Assembly (NCBI RefSeq): GCF_937616625.2
Contig: NC_065577.1
Coordinates: 20,163,501-20,227,500 of the forward strand
Reading direction: 5' to 3'
Origin: Mercurialis annua
Taxonomy: Eukaryota > Streptophyta > Magnoliopsida > Malpighiales > Euphorbiaceae
DNA: 64,000 nucleotides
Shown here: positions 31,820 through 43,359 of the stretch, piece by piece
Position numbering within the stretch: the first letter of the stretch is position 1
Layout: each line of letters opens with the position of its first letter
Made by a program: the position numbers and the translations under genes
Notes under the pieces: model-generated
The model's database searches: none
Told to the model about the DNA's origin: nothing
The model's input: only the letters and a program-made list of their open reading frames with translations

Positions 31820-33180
31820 TCTCAACCTGCAGCATCTTTTGGTGGCCAGCGAGGCCGTGGTTCTGGTCGTAGAGGTTTTGGTGGCCGTGGTAACAGTGGC
31901 AGAGGTTCCAACAGTTATGCTACTGGGCAGAGTTCTCAGCAGCAGCCGTAGGGTCAGGCCAGAGTGCTCGCTCTTACTCCTCAGGATGCGCGTGCATCAA
32001 ATGTTGTGGTGCAAGGTACCATTCCAATTTCTTTTACTGATGCTTTGTTATTATTTGATGCGGGTGCAACCCATTCGTTTGTGTCTACGTGTTTTGCGGG
32101 AAAATTGGGTATTGCACCATCTATTATGAGTGAACCTCTAGCTGTGTCTACACCTATGTCTGAAGGTGTAGTGGTGGACGTCGTTTATCCTTCTTGTCCA
32201 GTGGTTATTTAGGGTAGAGAATTATGTGATGATTTGATTGTACTTGACGTTCTTTCTTTTGATGTCATCTTGGGGATGGACTGGTTATCACGCCATTTTG
32301 CTTCTATTGACTGTCGAGGGAAGTCAGTCGAGTTTAAGATTCCAGGTGATCTACCATTTTCCTTTCTGGAGGAAAAGGCGGAGACACCTAAGAATTTGAT
32401 TTCCGCCATCAAGGCGAAGCGGATGTTAGGCAAGGGTTGCCAGGGTTTTCTTGCTGTGGTTCGTTATTTGGAGGCTGATAGTGGTGATATGCATAGTGTT
32501 CCGATAGTGAATGAGTTCACTGATGTGTTTCGAGATGAATTACCTGGATTACCACCTGACCGTGAGATTGAGTTTTGCATTGATGTGGTTTCTAGTACAG
32601 CTCCAATTTCGATACATCCGCATCGGATGGCTCCTGCAGAGCTGAAGGAGTTGAAGGACCAGTTACAAGAGTTGTTGATAGCGGGTTCATCAGACCGAGT
32701 ACTTCTCCATGGGGTGCTCCAGTTCTGTTTATGAAGAAGAAAGACGGTTCCTTTCGACTGTGTATCGACTACAGACAGTTGAACAAGGCTACTGTCAAGA
32801 ACAGATATCCTCTTCCTCTCATCGATGATTTGTTTGACCAGTTGCAGGGTGCGAAGTGTTTTTCCAAGATCGATTTGAGGTCTGGGTATCATCAACTTCG
32901 GATCCGTGATATAGATGTGCCTAAGACTGCTTTTCGGACGCGATATGGACATTTTAAGTTTATGGTTATGTCCTTTGGTCTGACTAACGCACCAGCAGCG
33001 TCTATGGATATGATGAACAGAGTGTTCAAGCCGTTTTTTGATCAATTTGTTATCGTCTTCATTGATGACATTTTGATCTATTCTCGGAGTGAGGAGGAGC
33101 ATGCTTATCATTTGAGGACTATACTACAGACGTTGCGTGAGCATCAGTTGTATGCTAAGTTCTCAAAATGTGAGTTCTAG
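31820..33180 (+). pseudogene. Protease and reverse transcriptase of copy B
   Basis: Protease region with LLFDAGATHSFVSTCFAG and [14 protein letters not shown] with [49 protein letters not shown] and the catalytic FIDDILIYS. Stops: TAG in the GQAR linker near 31950, TAG at 32210-32212, and TAG at 33178-33180 where the family has Trp after CEF. One base is missing near 32677 relative to copy A (GTTGATAGC against GTTGGATAGC). The FIDD box shows the catalytic pair was present before decay. Confidence 0.9.
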
Positions 33181-33796
33181 TTGGATCAGATTACCTTTCT
33201 AGGACACGTGGTGTCGAAAGATGGGATCAAGGTTGATTTGAAGAAGATTGAGGCGGTTATGGATTGGCAGAGGCCGAGGTCAGTTACCGAGATTAGGAGT
33301 TTTCTGGGTTTAGCTGACTACTATCGTCGGTTCGTGCAAGATTTCTCCAAAATATCTGCACCGTTGACTAAACTGACACAGAAGGGTGTTATGTTTGAGT
33401 TGAATGACAAGTGCGAGTCGAGCTTTGAGAAGCTCAAGGAGATTTTGACTACAGCTCCGGTTTTAGCATTGCCTTCTGGCATTGACGGTTTCACAGTGTA
33501 TTGTGATGCGTCTGGGATTTGTTTGGGTTGCGTTCTGATGCAACATGGACAGGTGATTGCCTATGCTTCCAGACAGTTGAAGAAGCATGAGGTGAATTAC
33601 CCTACTCATGATTTAGAGTTGGCAGCTGTGGTTTTTGCGCTGAAAATCTGGAGGCATTACTTGTATGGTGCTACTTGTGAGATTTTCACTGATCATAAGA
33701 GTCTGAAGTATATCTTTGATCAGAGAGAGTTGAACTTGAGATAGAGGAGGTGGCTGGAATTGCTGAAAGACTACGACTGTACTATTCAGTACCATC
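33181..33796 (+). pseudogene. RNase H of copy B
   Basis: Continues RT ([13 protein letters not shown]) into RNase [15 protein letters not shown] (Asp), [19 protein letters not shown] (Glu), [12 protein letters not shown] (Asp). A TAG at 33742-33744 replaces what is normally Gln in NLRQRRW-type sequences, and a short deletion near 33800 shifts the frame. This is the ordinary gypsy RNase H with its Asp intact, unlike the degenerate first RNase H of the Tat element. Confidence 0.88.
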
Positions 33797-34522
33797 TTGG
33801 TAGCCGAAGCGTTGAGTCGCAAGTCTTTGGGCAGTCTGGCTCATATTTCTGAGATTGGGCGTAGACCCATGGTTAGAGAGTGGCACGGTTTGATAGCTTC
33901 AGGCTATGGTTTTCAAGTTTCGCAGGCTGGTTGTTTGTTAGCACAGTTGCAAGTGCAACCTGTTTTGATTGATCGGATCAAAGCTTCACAAGCTGAGGAT
34001 CCACAGTTGAAACGGATTATTGAGGAGATTCAGCAGGACGGTAACTTTGAGTTTACTTTTGTGGATAGTGTTCTGAGACATGGTTCGAGATTGTGCGTTC
34101 CAGATTCAGATGGTTTGAGGGACTAAGATGTACCATGATCTTAAGGGTACCTACTGGTGGAGCGGGATGAAGAAGGATGTCGCTAAGTATGTTTCTAAGT
34201 GTCTGACTTGCCAGCAGGTGAAGCTGGAGCATCAGAGACCTTTTGGCTATTTGCAACCACTACCTATTCTAGAGTGGAAGTGGGAGCGAATTGCCATGGA
34301 TTTTGTGGTTAGTTTACCACGTACTCCACAGGGTTACGATTCCATCTGGGTGATAGTTGACCGTATGACCAAGTCAGCTCATTTCCTTCCAATCACGATT
34401 TCGTATCCTGCTTCGAGGTTGGCTCAGTTGTACATCGACAGGATTGTCAGTTTGCATGGTGACCGATTTCTATTGTGTCAGACAGAGGTTATGTGTTTAC
34501 TTAGAGGTTCTGGAAAGCGTTA
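33797..34522 (+). pseudogene. Integrase of copy B, truncated
   Basis: After linker sequence (EALSRKSLGSLAHIS), integrase starts with a damaged zinc-binding domain: the His pair is lost by a deletion around 34126, while MYHDLKGTYWWSGMKKDVAKY and CLTCQQVK remain. The core shows the first Asp in RIAMDFVVSLPRT and DSIWVIVDRMTKSAHF. After a frameshift near 34462 and a stop, the remnant ends at about 34522 in the second-Asp region. The catalytic Glu, C-terminal domain, any chromodomain and the 3' LTR are missing. Confidence 0.85.
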
Positions 34523-37500
34523 CAGTAATCCAAATGTTTTATCTTTTTAGCAATTTAATCCAAATGTTTACAAATGTTACGAAACAAATCCAAACGTTTC
34601 ACCTTTTTACCAATTTAAGCCAAACGTTTACAAACGTTACGCAACAAATCCTGTTTTATCTTTTTAGCTATTTATGAAAAATGTTTACAAACGTTACGAA
34701 ATAAAACAAAACGTTTAAAACGTTACGAAACAAATCCAAAGGTTCCACATTTTTAGCGATTTAAACCAACTATTACAAACGTTATAGAACAAAACCAAAC
34801 GCTTCACATTTTTAGCGATTTAAGCCAAACGTTTGCAAATGTACGAAACAAATCCAAGCGTTTCAAATTTTTAGCGATTTAATCCAAATGTTTACAAACT
34901 TTACGAAACAAATCCAATGGTTTCACATTTTTACAAATTTAAGCCAAACATTACAAACGTTACGAAACAAATCCAAATGTTTCCCCTTTTTAGCGATTAA
35001 TGCCAAACGTTTACAAACATTACAAAACAAATCCAATCGTTTTCCCATTTTAGTGATTTAGGCCAAACATTTATAAACGTTATGAAACAAAACCAAACGT
35101 TTACAAATGTTATGAAACAAATCCAAACGTTTACAAACGTTACAAAACAAATCCAAACGTTTCCCCATATTAGCGATTTATGCCAAACGTTTGCAAACGT
35201 TGAGCAACAAATCCTGTTTTACCTTTTTAGCGATTTATGCAAAATGTTTACAAACGTTACGAAATAAAACAAACGTTTAAACGTTAACAAAACAAATCCA
35301 AAGGTTCCACATTTTTAGCGATTTAAACCAGCTGTTTAAAAACGTTACAGAAAAAACCAAACGTTTCGCATTTTTATCAATGTAAGCCAAACGTTTACAA
35401 ATGTACGAAACAAATCCAAGTGTTTCACCTTTTTAGCGATTTAAGCCAAATGTTTACAAACTTTACGAAACAAATCAAAGGGTTTCACCTTTTGAGCAAT
35501 TTAAGCCAAACATTTACAAACGTTACGAAACAATTCCAAACGTTTCACCTTTTTAGTTATTTAAGACAAACGTTTACAAACGTAACGGAACAAATCCAGG
35601 GATTTCACCTTTTTAGCAATTTAAACCAAACGTTTACAAACGTTACGAAACAATTCCAAGCGTTTCACCTTTTTAGCGATTTAAGCCAAACGTTTACAAA
35701 CTTTACGAAACAAAACCAAATGTTTCACCTTTTTCGCAATTTAAGCCAAATATTTAAAACGTTACGAAACAAATCCAAACGTATGGAAACATTAGGAACA
35801 AAAACAAATGTTTCACATTTTTTCCAATTTAAGCCAAACATTTACAAATGTTACGAAACAAATCCAAATGTTTCACCTTTTTAGCGATTTATACCAAACG
35901 TTTACAAACGTTACGAAACAAATCCAAACGTTTCCCCATTTTAGTGATTTAAACCAAACGTTCATAAACGTTAAGAAACAAAACCAAACGTTTATGAACG
36001 TTACGAAACAAATCCAAACGTTTACAAACGTAAGGAAACAAATCCAAACGTTTCCCCATTTTAGTGATTTAAACCAAACGTTTATAAATGTTACGAAACA
36101 AAACCAAACGTTTATAAACGTTACGAAACAAATCCAAACGTTTACAAACGTAACGAAACAAATCCAAACGTTTCACCTTTTTAGTGATTTAAGGAAAACA
36201 TTTACAAACGTTACAATACACATCCAAACGTTTCCCCATTTTAGCGATATAAGCCAAATGTTTACAAACGTTACGAAACAAATCTAAACGCTTCACCCTT
36301 TTTAGCGATTTAAACAAAATATTTACAAAAGATACGAAACAAATCCAATCGTTTCACAATTTTAGCGATTTAAGCCAAACGTTTACAAACGTTACAAAAT
36401 AAATCCAAACATTTAACCTTTTTAGCAATTTAATCCAAACGTTTACAAACGTTACGAAACAAATCCAAACGTTTCACCTTTTTAGCAATTTAAGCCAATC
36501 GTTTACAAACGTTACGCAACAAATCCTGTTTTACCTTTTTAGCGATTTATGCAAAATGTTTACAAGCATTACGAAACAAAACCAATCATTTAAAACGTTA
36601 CGAAACAAATCCAAAGTTTCCACATTTTTAGCAATTTAAAGCAACTATTTACAAACGTTATAGAACAAAACCAAACGTTTCACATTTTTAGCGATTTAAG
36701 CCAAACGTTTACAAATGTATGAAACAATTCCAAGCGTTTCACCTTTTTAGCGATTTAAGCCATATGTTTACAAACTTTATGAAACAAATCCAGGGGTTTC
36801 ACCTTTTGAGCAATTTAAGCCACACGTTTACAAACGTTACGCAACAAATCCTGTTTTATCTTTTTAGCGATTTATGCAAAATGTTTACAAACGTTAAGAA
36901 ATAAAACAAAACGTTTAAAATGTTACGAAACAAATCCAAAGGTTCCACATTTTTAGCGATTTAAACCAACTGTTCACAAACGTTACAGAACAAAACCAAA
37001 CGTTTCACATTTTTAGCGATTTAAGCCAAACGTTTACAAATGTACGAAACAAGTCCAAGCATTTCACCTTTTTAGCGATTTAAGCCAAATGTTTACAAAC
37101 TTTACGAAACAAATCCAAGGGTTTCACCTTTTTAGCAATTTAAGCCAAACGTTTACAAACGTTACTAAACAATTCCCAACGTTTCACCTTTTTATGGATT
37201 TAAGCCAAACGTTTACAAACGTAACAAAATAAAACCAAACGTTTTACCCTTTTAGAAATTTAAGCCAAATGTTTAAAACGTTACGAAATAAATCCAAACG
37301 TATACAAAAATTACGGAACAAAAACAAACGTTTCCCATTTTTAGCAATTTAAGCCAAGCATTTACAAACTTTACGAAACAAATACAAATGTGTCACCTTT
37401 TTAGCGATTGATGCCAAACGTTTACAAACGATAAGAAACAAATCAAAACGTTTCCCCATATTAGTGATTTAAGCCAAACGTTTATAAACGTTACGAAACA

Positions 37501-40500
37501 AAACCAAACACTTACAAACGTTACAAAACAAATCCAAACATTTACAAACATTGAGAAACAAATCCAAACATTTCACCATTTTAGCGATTTAAGCCAAACG
37601 TTTACAAATGTTGAGAAACAAATTCAAACGTTTCACCTTTTTAGCGATTTAAGCAAAACGTTTACAAACGTTACAAAACACATCCAAACGTTTCCCCATT
37701 TTCGCGATATAAGCCAAATGTTTACAAACGTTAAGGAAAAAATCCAAAAGTTTCACCTTTTTTAGCGATGGAAGCCAAACGTTTATAAACGTTACGAAAC
37801 AAATCAAAACGTTTCACGTTTTTTGCTATTAAAGCCAAACATTTATAAACGTTACGAAACAAATCCAAACGTTTCACCTTTTTAGCGATTTAAGCCAAAC
37901 TTTTACAAACGTTACGAAACAAATCCAAGCGTTTCACCTTTTTAGCAATTTAAGATAATCATTTACAAACATTACGAAAGTAATCCAAACAATTCCCCAT
38001 TCTAGCGATTTAAACAAAACGCTTAAAACGTTCCAAAACAAATCCAAACGTTTCACCTTTTAGCGATTTAAGCCAAACGTTTACAAACGTTACGAAACAA
38101 ATCCAAACGTTTCACCTTTTTAGCAATTTAAGCCAAATGTTTACAAACGTTACGAAACAAATCCAAACGTTTCACCTTTTAAGGGATTTAAGACAAACGT
38201 TTACAAACGCTACGAAACCAAAACCAAACGTTTAAAATGTTACGAAATAAATCCCAACGTTTCACAGTTTTAGCGATTTAAGCCAAACGTTTACAAACGT
38301 TACGAAACAAAAACAAACGTTTACAAACGTTATGAAATAAATCAAAACGTTTCCCCTTTAAGCAATTTAAGCCAAATGTTTACAAACATTTAGAAACAAA
38401 TCCAAACGTTTCCCCTTTTTAGCGATTTAAGCTGAACGTTTACAAACGTTACGAAACAAAACCAAATGTTTCACCTTTTTAGCGATTTAAGCCGAACATT
38501 TACAAATGGTATGAAAGAAATCCAGATGTTTAACTATTTTAGTGATTTAATCCAAACACTTACAAACGCTACGAAAGAAATTCAAGTGTTTCACCTTTTT
38601 AGCAATTTAAGTCAAACGTTTACAAATGCTACGAAACAAAACAAAACGTTTCCCCTTGTTAGCTATTTAAGCCAAACTTACAAACGTTACAAAACAAATC
38701 AAAACGTTTCACCTTTTTAGGAAATTAAGCGAAACGTTTACTAACGTTACGAAACAAATCTAAACGTTTCACCTTTTTAGCAATTTTAATCCAAATATTT
38801 CACCTTTTTAGCGATTTAAGCCAAATTTTTACAAACGTTACCAATCAAATCCAAACGTTTCACCTTTTTAGCGATTTAAGCCAAACGTTTCTACTTTTTA
38901 GCGCTTTAAGCCAAACGTTTACAAACGTTAGGAAACAAATCCAAACGTTTCCCCTTTTTAGTGATTTAAGCCAAACATTTGCAAACGTTATGTAACAAAT
39001 CCAAATGTTTCACCTTTTTAGAAATTTTAGCCAAACGTTTACAAACGTTACGAAACATATCCAAACGTTTTACCTTTTTAGGGATTTATGCCAAACGTTT
39101 ACAAACGGTACGAAACAAAACTTAACGTTTCACCTTTTTAGCGATTTAAGCCAAACGTTTACAGACGTTACAAAATAAATCCATATGTTCCACCTTTTCA
39201 GCGATTTGAGCCAAACGTGTACAAACGTCACAAAAGAAATCTAAATGTTTCATCTTTTTAGAGATTTAAGCCAAACGTTTAGAAACGTTACGAAACAAAT
39301 CCAAGCGTTTCACCTTTTTAGCAATTTAAGCAAACCATTTAAAAACATTACGAAACAATTCCAAACGTTTCCCCTTTTTAGCTATTTAATCCAAACGTTT
39401 ACAAACGTTACGAAACAAATCTAAACGTTTTTCACCTCTTTAGCAATTTAAGTCAAACGTTTACAAACATTACAAGACAAATCCAAACGTTTCATCTTTT
39501 TAGCAATTTAAGTCAAACGTTCACAAACGTTACGAAACAAAACCAAACGTTTCCTATTTTTAGCAATTTAAGCCAAACGTTTACAAACGTTACAAAATAA
39601 AACCAAACGTTTCCTATTTTTAGCAATTTAAGCCAAAAGTTTACAAACGTTACAAAATAAAACCAAACGTTTAAAACGTTATCAACCAAATCCAAGAGTT
39701 TCTCCTTTTTTGCAATTTAAGCCAAACGCTTACAAACGTTGCGAAATAAATAAAAAAAATCACCTTTTTAGCGATATAAGCCAAACGTTTACAAACGTTA
39801 CAAAACAAATCCAAACGTTTCACCTTTTTAGGGATTTAAGCCAAACATTTACAAACGTTACGAAACAATTCCAAACATTACGAAACAAAACCAAACCTTT
39901 ACATACGTTACGAAACAAATTCAAGCGTTTCATCTTTTTAGCAATTTAAGCCAAACGTTTACATACGTTACAAAACAAATCTAAGTGTTACACCTTTTTA
40001 GCGATTTAAGCCGATCGTTTACAAACGTTCGGAAACAAAATCAAACATTTCACCTTTTTAGCAATATAAACCAAGTGTTTATAAACGTTACGAAACAAAT
40101 CAAAATGTTTCCCCATTTTAGCGATTTTAGTCAAACGTTTAAAATGTTACGAAACAAATCCAAATGTTTCACCTTTTTAGCAATTAAAGCCAAATGTTTA
40201 CAAATGTTACGAACCAACTCAAAATGTTTCACATTTTTAGCGATTTAAGCCAAATGCTTACAAACGTTACAAAACAAAACCAAGCATTTCCCCTTTTTAG
40301 CAATTTATGCCAAACGCTTACAAACGTTACAAAACAAATCAAAGCATTTCACCTTTTAGCAAATTAAGCAAAACGTTTACAAACGTTACGAAATAAATTG
40401 AAATGTTTCACGATTTTAGCGATTTAAGCCAAACGTTTACAAACGCTACGAAACAAATCCAAATGTTTCACCTTTTTAGCTATTTAATCAAAACGTTTAC

Positions 40501-40958
40501 AAACGTTATGAACCAAAACCAAACGTTTAAAACGCTAAGAAATAAATCCAAACGTTTCACCGTTTTAGCGATTTAAGCGAAACGTTTTCAAACATTGCGA
40601 AACAAAACCATGCGTTTCACCTTTTTAGCAATTTAAACCAAATTTTGAAAAATGTTATGAAACAAATTCAAGCGTTTAACCTTTTTAGCAATTTAAGCCA
40701 AACATTTACAAACGTTACGAAACAAATCCATGTGTTTCACCTTTTTAGCAATTTAGGCCAAACATTTACAAATGTTACGAATCAAATCCAAACATTTCAC
40801 CTTTTTAGCGATATAAGCCAAACGTTTAAAAACATTATGAAACAAATGCAAATATTTCACCTTTTTAGCCATTTATGCCAAACGTTAACAAAGGTTAGGA
40901 AACAAATCCAAATGTTTCACTTTTTTACCAATTTATGCCAAACGTTTGCAAACATTAC
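34523..40958 (+). repeat. 60-bp satellite, array 2 (about 107 monomers)
   Basis: Same family, orientation and CpG-site variation as array 1. A distinctive variant GCAACAAATCCTGTTTTA occurs at 34641, 35204, 36516 and 36841, marking duplicated blocks. The array ends at monomer position 44 against an LTR. Confidence 0.97.
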
Positions 40959-43345
40959 TGTCACGACCCAAATTATTGAGCCGAGACCGCCACTAGGGAA
41001 TGGGAGTGGTAGCTCAAAAACCCGTAGCAACCATAGAATTCACAATAAATTTTTTGCGAATACAATATATAATAAATGTTTTCAGAAAAGCTCTTTAGAT
41101 AATATATTTATAGATTTTAAAATATTATGTTTCTTTTCCTGATACGTTTGCGAAACGATTCGTAGAAATCAGGGTCTTACAAAGCGATATCCCATATCCA
41201 GCAGTGCCCTTTTTCTAATCATGAATACAACCAATTTCATTCATGGCAATTGGTATAAAAATCTAAAATTTACTCATATACTGATACCTATGGACTACTG
41301 CAGTTCTATACGAATTCGTACTTTGTGCAAGCCAGTCGACTTCTGGCACAAAGGGGTTAGTCTGTCTAATCCGACTTTAGTCACCTGAAAGACATCAAAA
41401 GTGAGGGGTCGGTATTTGGGAAATAATGAGTGAGCTTGCAAATTACTAATGGTATTATAAAAATATAACATCGCATATCAAATAAAGCTTTTTAGTATAA
41501 TAATAATATATATAATTAAGTATTTCATCCGTTCGAAACTAAAAGCCTGAAACTCATCAAGACTTATGAATATTCAAATCAAACTGATCTAAATGGTCCG
41601 GCCCGGGAGCAGTTCTCACTCAACCTCGTCAGCCGCAACCAACCTTTTAATACCCAATGGTGGGTCCAACCCACTAGATACGGGGCTCAGGTTACATTAA
41701 CCGAGTTCTCGCTTGTATCGCATTCATATCAAATGCGCATTTCATAATCTCAATGACCATCTAGACACGCTAGACTGACTCAGCTACTGGTGATCACACA
41801 GCCTATTGACACTCAATAGGTAGCTAGTTTCTTCGGATCGCACACTAGATGCTCAGTTCAAAAACAATCATTCAAATCATCGAATCATATAAATGCGATG
41901 TATAAAATCATAGTATTCGTAATATATAAAAATAACTTTTATAAATAATACGCGAAAGTATTTACAACTCACTGAAACCGCTATCCAAAAAATGCGATAT
42001 CGTCAATCAATCCCGTAGGTTCCATGCGTCACTCGATCTCGTAGCTATTCCAGCTCGTCGGCCTGGTAGCTTGTCGATACGTCAGTTACTTATCCGGATG
42101 ACCTATACATTTAATTCATAAATGTAAACTGAATGCTAAAACCCTAGGTTATTAACTTAGGTTAACTTGAACTTGTTCCAAATATGACTCTTAACTTTGA
42201 TAATCTCTTAATCACATTTCTCTTTTGAACTTCCTAGTTTACGTTTTGAAATTCAATCGAATAACGATTGATTACGCGACTTGAAATCGTCTAAAATCAA
42301 GTTTCTGCGTCGCGTCAGGGCCCCGGAAAGCCCGAACCGAAGATCCCTTTTGGCGAAGGACTGCACGTTCGCGCAGCAAGGTATTGCACGTTCGTGCAGT
42401 TGCTGTGCTGCACGATCGTGCAACACTTGCAGCACGTTCGTGCAGCCTGTTGGCTGTACGATGTGCAACCCCGGGGTTCACTCCCCGGGCCATTTCCGAA
42501 GTGCTAAACATTCCTAATCGATTCCGCAATGCTTAATAACTTCAGAAACTCAAGATTAATGCTTGAAATGTCGAATTCAAACTCAAAATCGCTAAAACGA
42601 TAAAACTGTTCCGTAGAATAAAACTTTAACTCGATATATAATCAAGTTCATCTATCCAAGCGATAAAATACGATCAATTCGAGCTATAGAACGTCGAAAA
42701 CGGATGAGAAACGGAGATCGTACGATGAATCGCAATTGATCGTCGAAGAAATGAAGGACATGAAGATATCAGCTTATGGATCCTTCATTCATCTCATTCC
42801 TGATATATATAATGGCTTATTAACTCCTTAAATCCTTCAATTCTTTTGTTTAAACCATTTCTCTTTTAAACTTTCTATTTTAACCAAACGGTTAATTACC
42901 CGCTTTGACTCAATTACATACGTATTATTTATATCCAAATAAATAATACTAGTCCAAAGTTATTATTTTCCATCAATAATCTTCTAATTGCTATTCTCGA
43001 GGCTTAATTGGCCAATTTACACTTTGGTCCTTGAACTTTTCTAAAATTGCAATTTATCCAAAAACGCATCTGCGTCCAATTTTTAAAAGGTTTCCGATTG
43101 ACTCGAAACTTTTATTACTATTATTATAAAATATTTCGCGGACCTTGGCAAAATAATTTCCATCATGAGATTTTTATTTTAATTTATATTAATTTTCTAA
43201 CTTTTTCCTCAAGTCCCGCTAACACACTTAATGAAAATTAGCCTAATTTCCAATAATATTAAATTAAATCCATATTAATTTAATTTATTGAAATTTACGA
43301 CACCTGGCACGATTGAACTATTTTTTAAATATTTGGGGTATTACA
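40959..43345 (-). repeat. LTR of the second family
   Basis: TG...CA termini on the - strand. A TATA-like TATATATAT lies at 42803-42812 on the - strand. A cluster of ACGTTCGT-type dyads lies at 42362-42443. Open frames of up to 85 codons here overlap on both strands and look fortuitous. Confidence 0.8.
42362..42443. repeat. Four short dyads at 23-24-bp spacing in the LTR
   Basis: TGCACGTTCGCGCA (42362), TGCACGTTCGTGCA (42385), TGCACGATCGTGCA (42409, a perfect palindrome) and GCACGTTCGTGC (42432). A weaker fifth copy lies near 42454. Confidence 0.85.
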
Positions 43346-43359
43346 TTCTTCCCCACTTA
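43346..43359 (-). other. Polypurine tract of the second family
   Basis: TAAGTGGGGAAGAA on the - strand directly before the LTR start; the bases before it (AATTCGAGGACAG) resemble the usual end of gypsy polyproteins. This makes the adjacent LTR the 3' one. Confidence 0.75.

Larger units (their letters stand above)
28517..34522 (+). mobile_element. Ty3/gypsy retrotransposon copy B, sister of copy A, truncated at both ends
   Basis: Partial 5' LTR (28517-30101), PBS, gag, protease, RT, RNase H and part of integrase on the + strand. Sequence is nearly identical to copy A where both exist. The LTR starts at the position equal to copy A 341, preceded by a short duplicated string (TGGTATTAATTATAAACAAA). 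The right end falls in the integrase core at GCGTTAC, where satellite resumes; the same GTTAC occurs in the satellite monomer, so microhomology may have guided the junction. Many lesions; not functional. Confidence 0.88.

Noticed and set aside
32464..33111. 215-codon - strand frame antisense to copy B RT
   Set aside because: A shadow of the RT coding strand; its sequence is the complement of clear RT motifs.
42253..42529. Overlapping 71-85-codon frames on both strands within the second LTR
   Set aside because: They coincide with the dyad cluster, whose GC-rich repeats lack stops by chance.
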